Source of the DNA: Desulfovibrio sp. UBA4079
GTDB lineage: Bacteria > Desulfobacterota > Desulfovibrionia > Desulfovibrionales > Desulfovibrionaceae
NCBI GenBank assembly: GCA_002382645.1
Contig: DFYP01000142.1
Span: 1-7,131, forward strand
Reading direction: 5' to 3'
Length of the DNA: 7,131 nucleotides
A model generated the notes under the pieces. That model saw only the letters and a list, made by a program, of their open reading frames with translations. It was not told the origin of the DNA and searched no databases. A program made the translations under genes and the position numbers. Below are positions 1-5,210 of the stretch, piece by piece; position 1 is the stretch's first letter; each line of letters opens with the position of its first letter.

Positions 1-1225
1 ACCACATCCAGGCCTCGGGGTTGATGGGCTCGCCCACGCTGCCCAGGACCCGCAGGGAGGACAGGTCGTGCTTCTTGGGCCAGTCCGCGCCCTCGCGCAT
101 GAGCGCCCGGATGACCGTGGGCGCGGTGTAGAAGATGTTGACCTTGAACTTCTCCACGATCTTCCAGAAGCGGTCCGGCTTGGGCCAGGAGGGCACGCCC
201 TCGAACATGATCGAGGTGCCGCCCAGGGCCAGCGGGCCGTAGACGATGTAGGAGTGGCCGGTGATCCAGCCCACGTCGGCCGTGCACCAGTAGACGTCCT
301 CGTCCTTCAGGTCGAAGACCCACTGGGTGGTGTGGGCGGCGTAGGTCAGGTAGCCGCCGGTGGTGTGGACCACGCCCTTGGGCTTGCCCGTGGAGCCGGA
401 GGTGTACAGGATGAACAGGATGTCCTCGGCGTCCATCTCCTCGGCCGGGCAGTTGTCCGAGATGTCCTCGGCGCCCATCTCGTCCTGCCACCAGGTGTCC
501 CGGCCCTCGACCATGTTGATGTTGGTCTTGGCCCGGTTGACCACCACCACCTGCTCCACCGTGGGGCACTCCTTGAGGGCCTCGTCCACGTTGCCCTTGA
601 GCGGGATGGCCCGGCCGCCGCGGAGCACGGCGTCGGCCGTGACCACGACCTTGGCCTCGCAGTCCTGGATGCGGTTCTGCAGGCTCACGGCCGAGAACCC
701 GGCGAAGACGATGGAGTGGATCGCGCCCAGGCGGGTGCAGGCCAGCATGGCCACGGCCAGCTCCGGGATCATGGGCAGGTAGATGGAAACCCGGTCGCCC
801 TTCTTCACGCCCTTCTTCTTGAGCACGTTGGCGAAGCGGCAGACCTCGCGATGGAGCATCTGGTAGGTGTAGACCTTGACGTCGTCCTCGGGCTCGCCCT
901 GCCAGATGATGGCGGCCTTGTTGCGGCGGCCGTCGGTCAGGTGGCGGTCCAGGCAGTTGTAGGAGACGTTGGTCTTGGCGCCCTGGAACCATTTGACCTC
1001 GGGCTTGTGCAGGTCGGCTTCCAGGACCTTGGTCCAGGGCTTGAACCAGGTGATCAGTTCCTTGGCCCGGTCGCCCCAGAAGCCCTCGGGGTCCTCGTCG
1101 GCCCGCTTGTACAGGGCCTCGTATTCGGCCGCGTTCTTGACCCAGGCCTGGGCCTGCATGGCTTTGGGCGGCTCGAACACCCGGCCTTCCTTCTGCATGC
1201 TCATGATGGTCTTTTCGTCGCTCAT
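1..1225 (-). CDS. acs: Acetyl-CoA synthetase (AMP-forming), N-terminal 408 residues, runs off the left edge
   Basis: Activates acetate with ATP through acetyl-AMP to acetyl-CoA in the cytoplasm. The minus strand reads continuously from ATG at 1225-1223 to base 1. The ATG has an AGGAG-type ribosome site about 9 nt upstream (around 1235-1239). The N-terminus (MSDEKTI...) and early conserved blocks, such as WFKPWTKV and SYNCLDRHL, fit the family. The AMP-binding P-loop YTSGSTGKPKG lies at residues 274-284 and is followed by DVGWITGHSYIVYGPL, TAPTAIRAL-like TAPTVIRALMREG, and GSVGEPINPEAW just before the edge. The family is about 650 aa, so the C-terminal lid domain is missing here only because of the window boundary; it holds the catalytic lysine that Pat acetylates. 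I see no frameshift. The neighbouring FlxA-like gene on the same strand ends in a strong terminator, so acs is probably transcribed from its own promoter in 1226-1390. Family assignment is very secure; substrate preference for acetate over propionate rests on overall similarity only. Confidence 0.96.
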   Translation of the reverse strand, partial: MSDEKTIMSMQKEGRVFEPPKAMQAQAWVKNAAEYEALYKRADEDPEGFWGDRAKELITWFKPWTKVLEADLHKPEVKWFQGAKTNVSYNCLDRHLTDGRRNKAAIIWQGEPEDDVKVYTYQMLHREVCRFANVLKKKGVKKGDRVSIYLPMIPELAVAMLACTRLGAIHSIVFAGFSAVSLQNRIQDCEAKVVVTADAVLRGGRAIPLKGNVDEALKECPTVEQVVVVNRAKTNINMVEGRDTWWQDEMGAEDISDNCPAEEMDAEDILFILYTSGSTGKPKGVVHTTGGYLTYAAHTTQWVFDLKDEDVYWCTADVGWITGHSYIVYGPLALGGTSIMFEGVPSWPKPDRFWKIVEKFKVNIFYTAPTVIRALMREGADWPKKHDLSSLRVLGSVGEPINPEAWMW

Positions 1226-1247
1226 CTGGCCACTCTCCTGCTGTTTT

Positions 1248-1316
1248 CCGTGGGGTACGCCACGGCCGGGCAGCCGGGGCGCACGCCCCGCCCCTGGCCT
1301 CGGCCGGTCCGAGGCC
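1248..1316 (-). promoter_or_regulatory. Structured acs leader: three consecutive inverted repeats
   Basis: Between the AT-rich zone and the acs ribosome site lie three perfect inverted repeats in a row. The first is CCGTGG/CCACGG (1248-1253 with 1260-1265, 6-nt loop). The second is CGGGGC/GCCCCG (1275-1280 with 1285-1290, 4-nt loop). The third is GGCCTCGG/CCGAGGCC (1296-1303 with 1309-1316, 5-nt loop). If transcription starts upstream of 1316 on the minus strand, these form stem-loops in the acs 5' untranslated region. No U tract follows any of them in the acs direction, so they are not classical terminators. In GC-rich DNA short stems arise by chance, but three adjacent perfect ones are notable. 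I recognise no known riboswitch class. Confidence 0.4.
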
Positions 1317-1320
1317 CTGC

Positions 1321-1348
1321 CTTAGCGTACTTTTTTCTTTTGTCTCAA
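1321..1348 (-). promoter_or_regulatory. Candidate acs promoter zone
   Basis: This is the only AT-rich stretch upstream of acs. On the minus strand TTGAGA (1348-1343) is followed after 16 nt by GCTAAG (1326-1321), with an A-rich spacer. The -35 match is reasonable and the -10 match is weak. Position, about 100 nt upstream of the acs start and downstream of the FlxA-like terminator, is the main argument. Confidence 0.22.
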
Positions 1349-1386
1349 AATTTTCCGGTGAACGGCAAAATGACCGGGTGAACGGC
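1347..1386. repeat. Tandem 20-bp direct repeat upstream of acs, possible operator
   Basis: Two abutting 20-bp units occupy 1347-1366 and 1367-1386. They are identical at 16 of 20 positions: both begin AAAAT and both end GGTGAACGGC, and the mismatches are confined to the middle. The 20-bp period is close to two helical turns, so a regulator bound at both units would sit on the same DNA face. The pair lies immediately upstream of the candidate acs -35 (minus strand) and downstream of the terminator of the preceding gene, which is where an activator of acs would be expected. I do not recognise the motif as a known regulator site. Confidence 0.5.
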
Positions 1387-1393
1387 GGGTCGC

Positions 1394-1421
1394 AAAAAAA
1401 AGACCGCGCCGGAGCGCGGTC
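1394..1421 (-). terminator. Intrinsic (rho-independent) terminator of the FlxA-like gene
   Basis: On the minus strand a perfect 8-bp stem GACCGCGC/GCGCGGTC (1421-1414 with 1409-1402) has a TCCG loop and is followed directly by eight T residues (1401-1394). It lies 24 nt after the stop codon of the 139-aa gene. It separates that gene's transcript from acs, which is read in the same direction farther on. On the plus strand it would lack a U tract. Confidence 0.93.
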
Positions 1422-1445
1422 TCTGGTTTCCGAAAGAACCCGGGG

Positions 1446-1865
1446 TCAGGTCAGGCTGTTGGCGAAGCCCTCGGCCGAGGTGCCGCCCATGGAGCTTCCG
1501 CCGGACGCGCTCTGGGCCTGCAAGAGCTCGCTCTGGAGGGTCATGAGCTCGGACTGGAGCGCGGCCAGCTTGGTCTTCTTCTGCTCCTCGCTCAGGGACG
1601 GGTCGCTCTTGACCGCCTCGATCTCCTTCTGAAGCTCCTTGATGCGCTCCTGGATATTCTTGATGAGCTCCTCGGCGTCGCTGCCCGAGGAGTCCCCGGA
1701 GTCCTGGGTTTTGAGGGCCGCCGCCGAGAGGCTCTTGGCCTCCGCGGAAAGGCTCACGGTGTCGCCGCCGGAGGCGTTTTCTTCGGCCACGGTCGTGTTC
1801 GCCACCTGCATCGCATATCCGGTCGCTCCGCTCAGGGCGGTTCCGTCAATGGCCAGGACACCCAT
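1446..1865 (-). CDS. FlxA-like coiled-coil protein of unknown function, probable flagellar-regulon member
   Basis: 139 aa. ATG at 1865-1863 has a good ribosome site AAGGAG (1877-1872) 6 nt away. There is no signal peptide or membrane segment and no cysteine. Residues 1-60 are small/polar with a DTVSLSAEAKSLS stretch at 35-47. Residues 63-86 and 90-118 are charged and leucine-rich with heptad-like spacing (EELIKNIQERIKELQKEIEAV; LAALQSELMTLQSELLQAQ), separated by SDPSLSEEQ. This suggests a helical hairpin or coiled coil. The tail (119-139) is Gly/Ser-rich. The layout resembles the FlxA-like family, whose E. coli namesake is a FliA-dependent gene of unknown function. The family match is from pattern only, but the sigma-28 promoter upstream supports it independently. 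It is a single-gene transcription unit with its own promoter and terminator. Other coiled-coil proteins remain possible, so no gene symbol is assigned. Confidence 0.85.
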   Translation of the reverse strand: MGVLAIDGTALSGATGYAMQVANTTVAEENASGGDTVSLSAEAKSLSAAALKTQDSGDSSGSDAEELIKNIQERIKELQKEIEAVKSDPSLSEEQKKTKLAALQSELMTLQSELLQAQSASGGSSMGGTSAEGFANSLT

Positions 1866-1891
1866 ACTCCACTCCTTGTATATATGCCCCC

Positions 1892-1919
1892 TTATCGGCC
1901 GGGCCAGCGGAACACTTTA
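1892..1919 (-). promoter_or_regulatory. Sigma-28 (FliA) flagellar promoter for the FlxA-like gene
   Basis: The minus strand reads TAAAGTGT (1919-1912), a 12-nt spacer, then GCCGATAA (1899-1892). The FliA consensus is TAAAGTTT, 11 nt, GCCGATAA. Thus the -10 is an exact 8/8 match, the -35 is 7/8, and the spacer is 1 nt longer, which some characterised sigma-28 promoters tolerate. A start near 1885 would give a leader of about 20 nt carrying the AAGGAG site, an ideal geometry for the gene starting at 1865. Confidence 0.85.
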
Positions 1920-1929
1920 GCCTTGCCGG

Positions 1930-1959
1930 TTGCCTCGGCCGCCGCCTTCGGGCTATCCT
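1930..1959 (+). promoter_or_regulatory. Candidate sigma-70 promoter for the Pat-like gene
   Basis: TTGCCT (1930-1935) and TATCCT (1954-1959) are 18 nt apart, each matching 4 of 6 consensus bases. Transcription would start about 30 nt before the ATG at 1996. It lies next to, and divergent from, the sigma-28 promoter. The match is modest and could be chance. Confidence 0.28.
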
Positions 1960-1995
1960 GCGGCCAGTCCCGCAACTTTCCACCGCGAGGGCCGC

Positions 1996-4683
1996 ATGGG
2001 CATCACCAACCTCGAATACATGTTCAATCCCAAGTCCGTGGCCGTGATCGGGGCCACCAACGAAGCCCTCAACCCGGGCAACATCGTCATGCGCAACATC
2101 ATGACCGGCGGCTTCCTGGGTCCGGTCATGCCGGTGTCCGACGAGGCCGAGGCCATCGCCGGGGTGCTCACCTACCCTTCGGTCCAGAAGCTGCCCAAGA
2201 CCCCGGACCTGGCCATCGTCTGCAATCCGCTCCCCGAGGTCCCGGAAATCCTCATGCGCCTCAAGGAGTTCGGCACCAAGGCCGTGGTCCTGCTGGCCTC
2301 CGGGTACGCGGGCATGGACGAGGAGGAGCGGGCCGACGTGGCCCACACCATCCAGGCCGTGGCCAACCCGCCCGAGGTCCGCATCCTGGGCCCCAAGTGC
2401 CTGGGCTTCATGGTCCCGTCCATCAACCTCTACGCCAGCATCGCCCACGCCAAGGCCCTGCCCGGCCGCATCGCCTTCATCTCCCAGTCCGACTCGCTGT
2501 ACACCGCGGTCCTGGACTGGGCCATGTCCCAGGGCATCGGCTTCTCCCACATCGTGTCCCTGGGCCGCCGCCTGGACGTGGGCTTCTCGGACATCCTGGA
2601 CTACCTCGGCTCGGACCCCCTGACCCGCTCCATCCTGCTCTACGTGGAGTCCACCCACGACGCCCGGGCGTTCATGTCCGCGGCCCGGGCCGCCTCGCGC
2701 AACAAGCCCGTGGTGGTCATGCGCCCGGGGCTGGCCCTGCGCGAGGTCCAGGCCCGGCTCTCGGACCTGGCCGCCGAGTCCGACGACGTCTATGACGTGG
2801 CCTTCCGCCGCGCGGGCATGCTCCGCGTGGACAGCATCGACGGCCTGTTCGACGCGGCCCAGACCCTGGCCCAGCCCAAGCCCGTGCGCGGCGACCGCCT
2901 GGCCATCCTGACCAACGGCGGCAGCGCGGGCATCCAGGCCGCCGACGCCCTGCTGCGCGGCGGCGGGCGGCTGGCCGAGATCGCGCCGGAGAGCGCCGAG
3001 GCCCTGGACAAGACCCTGGCGGAGTCCTGGTCCCGGGCCAATCCCGTGGGCCTGCCCTACAATGCCGGGGCCAAGGAGTACGCCGAGGCCCTCAAGATCC
3101 TGGTCAAGGACCCGGGCGTGGACGCGGTGCTCGTCATGCACGTGCCCTTTGCCGGGCTGCCCGACGAGGAGCTGGCCCAGGCCGTGGCCGAGGCCGTAAA
3201 AAGGGTCAAGCGCATGGTCCTGGCCTCCTGGCTCGGCTCGGGAGCGGCCGGACGGGCCCGGGCCCGGCTCTCGGACGCGGGCATCCCCACCTACGAGACC
3301 CCGGACACGGCCATCCGGGCCTTCCTCTACATGGTGGAGTACCAGAAGAACCAGGAAATGCTCATCGAGACCCCGGACTCCCTGCCCTCGGACTTCTTCC
3401 CGGACACCCTGGCCGCCCGCGAGGCCGTGAAAAAGGCCCTGTCCTCGGGCCGGGCCGCGCTCACCGAGCCCGAGGCCAAGGACGTGCTGGCGGCCTACGG
3501 CATCCCGGTGGTGGAGACGCGCATCGCGGTTTCGGCCCGGGAGGCGGTCATCGCGGCCGACGAACTGGGCTATCCCGTGGCCGTGAAGCTCCGCTCCCCG
3601 CAGATATCCCAGCCCTACGACGTGGGCGGCGTGGTCCTGGACCTGGAGACCGCCGAGAAGGTCTGGGAGGCGGCCGCGGGCATCCTGGCCCGCGTGTCCC
3701 GCGAGCGGCCGGACGCCTACATCGAGGGCTTCACCGTGCAGAAGATGGGCCGCCGCCCCGGGGCCCACGAGCTGTTCATCTCCGCCGCGGTGGACCCGAC
3801 CTTCGGCCCGGTGATCCGCTTCGGCCACGGCGGCATGGCCCGCGAGCTCATCCAGGACAGCGCCCTGACCCTGCCGCCCCTGTCCATGAGCCTGGCCCGC
3901 GAGCTCCTCTCGCGCACGCGCATTTCCCGCCTCCTTGCGGGCACCCCGGACCACCCGGCCGCGGACCTGGACGACATCTGCCTGACGCTCATCCAGGTCT
4001 CCCAGCTTTTGATCGACGTGCCCCAGATCATGGAGCTGGACATCAACCCGCTCTACGCCGACGACCTGGGCGTGCTGGCCCTGGGGGCCAAGATCGAGGT
4101 GGCCCAGGCCAAGGCCGACGGCCAGGACCGCTTGGCCATCCGCCCCTACCCGCGCGAACTCGAGGAGTGCGTGGTCACGAAGCAGGGCCGCAAGGTCACG
4201 CTGCGGCCCATCCGGCCCGAGGACGAGCCCGCCCACGTGGACTTCCTGGCGCGGCTCTCGGACGAGGACCTGCGCCTGCGCTTCTTCGGCGTGGTGCGCC
4301 GGGACTTCGGGCACAAGGACATGGCCCGCTTCACCCAGATCGACTACGACCGCGAGATGGCCTTCATCGCCACGGCCCAGGACGAGCGCGGACGGCCCGA
4401 GACCCTGGGCGTGGTGCGCACCTCCACCAAGCCGGACAACTCCGAGGCCGAGTTCGCCATCGTCATCCGCTCGGACTTGAAGGGCTCGGGCCTGGGCAGC
4501 CTGCTGTTCCAGAAGATGATCCGCTACACCGCGGCCCGCGGCACCAGCCGCATCACCGGCCAGACCCTGGTGGAGAACAAGGCCATGCAGGGCCTGTCGC
4601 GCAAGTTCGGCTTCGCCATCAGCCCGGACCCGCACGACGAGTCCATGGTGGACATGGTGCTGGCGCTGCCCCAGGCGTCCTGA
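1996..4683 (+). CDS. Pat/PatZ-like protein: degenerate NDP-forming acyl-CoA synthetase fused to GNAT lysine acetyltransferase
   Basis: 895 aa, close to E. coli PatZ (about 886 aa) and collinear with it. ATG 1996 is chosen because homology starts there (MGITNLEYMFNPKSVAVIGA) and GAGGG lies just upstream (1987-1991); an in-frame upstream ATG at 1930 would add 22 unconserved residues. Approximate domains are: CoA-binding Rossmann fold 12-140 (VAVIGAT at 15-21); two succinyl-CoA-ligase-like domains 150-450 (IAFISQSDS); ATP-grasp 478-700; GNAT 728-895. The GNAT part has TQIDYDREMAFIA, the AEFA glutamate (E819), corresponding to the catalytic Glu of enterobacterial Pat, and the acetyl-CoA loop RSDLKGSGLG (825-834). 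The phospho-acceptor histidine of active ADP-forming synthetases (SHTG) is replaced by leucine (L255), as expected for a regulatory rather than catalytic domain. Pat acetylates the catalytic lysine of Acs; acs lies nearby, so the same role is inferred. No terminator is visible after it, so read-through into the ferredoxin-AOR pair is possible. An alternative role is acylation of other proteins. Confidence 0.94.
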   Translation: MGITNLEYMFNPKSVAVIGATNEALNPGNIVMRNIMTGGFLGPVMPVSDEAEAIAGVLTYPSVQKLPKTPDLAIVCNPLPEVPEILMRLKEFGTKAVVLLASGYAGMDEEERADVAHTIQAVANPPEVRILGPKCLGFMVPSINLYASIAHAKALPGRIAFISQSDSLYTAVLDWAMSQGIGFSHIVSLGRRLDVGFSDILDYLGSDPLTRSILLYVESTHDARAFMSAARAASRNKPVVVMRPGLALREVQARLSDLAAESDDVYDVAFRRAGMLRVDSIDGLFDAAQTLAQPKPVRGDRLAILTNGGSAGIQAADALLRGGGRLAEIAPESAEALDKTLAESWSRANPVGLPYNAGAKEYAEALKILVKDPGVDAVLVMHVPFAGLPDEELAQAVAEAVKRVKRMVLASWLGSGAAGRARARLSDAGIPTYETPDTAIRAFLYMVEYQKNQEMLIETPDSLPSDFFPDTLAAREAVKKALSSGRAALTEPEAKDVLAAYGIPVVETRIAVSAREAVIAADELGYPVAVKLRSPQISQPYDVGGVVLDLETAEKVWEAAAGILARVSRERPDAYIEGFTVQKMGRRPGAHELFISAAVDPTFGPVIRFGHGGMARELIQDSALTLPPLSMSLARELLSRTRISRLLAGTPDHPAADLDDICLTLIQVSQLLIDVPQIMELDINPLYADDLGVLALGAKIEVAQAKADGQDRLAIRPYPRELEECVVTKQGRKVTLRPIRPEDEPAHVDFLARLSDEDLRLRFFGVVRRDFGHKDMARFTQIDYDREMAFIATAQDERGRPETLGVVRTSTKPDNSEAEFAIVIRSDLKGSGLGSLLFQKMIRYTAARGTSRITGQTLVENKAMQGLSRKFGFAISPDPHDESMVDMVLALPQAS

Positions 4684-4775
4684 GCCCCTGCCCGCGGCCC
4701 TTATAACGGCCTTGCCTGGCGGCCGCTTCCGTGTCAGGCTGCTCCCATGGGACCTGCGCCCTTTGGAGCTCGCAC

Positions 4776-5210
4776 ATGAAAATCCTTCTGGCAGCGCGCA
4801 TGGAGCGCTGCATCGGCTGCAATTCCTGCGCCCTGGCCTGCGCCCGGCTCGTGCACAAGCGCCTGTCCTGGTCCACCTCGGGCATCCGCATCCATTCCTC
4901 GGGCGGCATCTCCACGGGCTTCCTGGCCCTGACCTGCCTGGCCTGCGATCCCCCGCCCTGCGCCGAGGCCTGCCCCACCGGGGCCTACACCCCGCGCAAG
5001 GGCGGCGGCGTGGTGGTCAAGAAGGACCTCTGCATCCGCTGCGGGGCCTGCGTGCGGGCCTGCCCGGTGAACGCCATCTACCAGGACTTCGACGGCTCGC
5101 CCTACGTCTGCATCCACTGCGGCCGTTGCGTGGCCTTCTGCCCCCACGACTGCCTGGAGATGGCCGAGGTGGAGGAGTTGCGCACCGGACTCAAGGAGGT
5201 GCCGTCGTGA
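4776..5210 (+). CDS. Four-[4Fe-4S] ferredoxin, electron-transfer partner of the AOR subunit (AorA/HycB type)
   Basis: 144 aa, soluble, no signal peptide. ATG 4776 is preferred over an in-frame GTG at 4731 because GGAG (4765-4768) sits 7 nt before it and the protein then begins directly with MKILLAARMERCIGC. Sixteen cysteines form four cluster motifs: C12-x2-C15-x2-C18-x3-C22; C54-x2-C57-x4-C62-x3-C66; C86-x2-C89-x2-C92-x3-C96-P; C112-x2-C115-x2-C118-x3-C122-P. C126 is an extra cysteine. In this fold clusters are normally assembled from motifs in crossed pairs (first with fourth, second with third). Such polyferredoxins accompany AOR-family enzymes, for example AorA of Aromatoleum, YdhY beside YdhV, and the small subunit of WOR5. 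The stop overlaps the start of the AOR gene, so the two are surely translated together. It likely wires electrons from the pterin site to an acceptor not encoded here. Confidence 0.93.
   Translation: MKILLAARMERCIGCNSCALACARLVHKRLSWSTSGIRIHSSGGISTGFLALTCLACDPPPCAEACPTGAYTPRKGGGVVVKKDLCIRCGACVRACPVNAIYQDFDGSPYVCIHCGRCVAFCPHDCLEMAEVEELRTGLKEVPS

Noticed and set aside
1296..1340. Plus-strand terminator: 8-bp stem followed by a T-rich stretch
   Set aside because: The T-rich stretch begins about 14 nt after the stem and no plus-strand gene ends there; the stem is better read as part of the acs leader.
68..1381. A 437-codon plus-strand frame opposite acs
   Set aside because: It is antisense to a strongly conserved acs frame, with composition typical of an antisense shadow and no recognisable domain.
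1930..1995. ATG 1930 as an extended start of the Pat-like protein
   Set aside because: The extra 22 residues are Pro/Ala-rich and unlike PatZ, and the region overlaps the candidate promoter elements.
1846..4635. A 929-codon open frame on the minus strand opposite the Pat-like gene
   Set aside because: It is a GC-bias shadow: it is rich in Gly/His/Val/Arg low-complexity runs, matches no family and overlaps a clearly homologous plus-strand gene.
4731..4775. GTG 4731 as the ferredoxin start, adding 15 residues with two extra cysteines
   Set aside because: It has no ribosome site, while ATG 4776 has GGAG at the right distance and begins at the conserved region.
4684..4775. A promoter or terminator between the Pat-like gene and the ferredoxin gene
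   Set aside because: TTGCCT at 4712-4717 has no acceptable -10 at 16-18 nt, no sigma-54 GG/GC pair is seen, and no stem with a U tract is present. Only a NotI-type palindrome (4719-4726) was noted.
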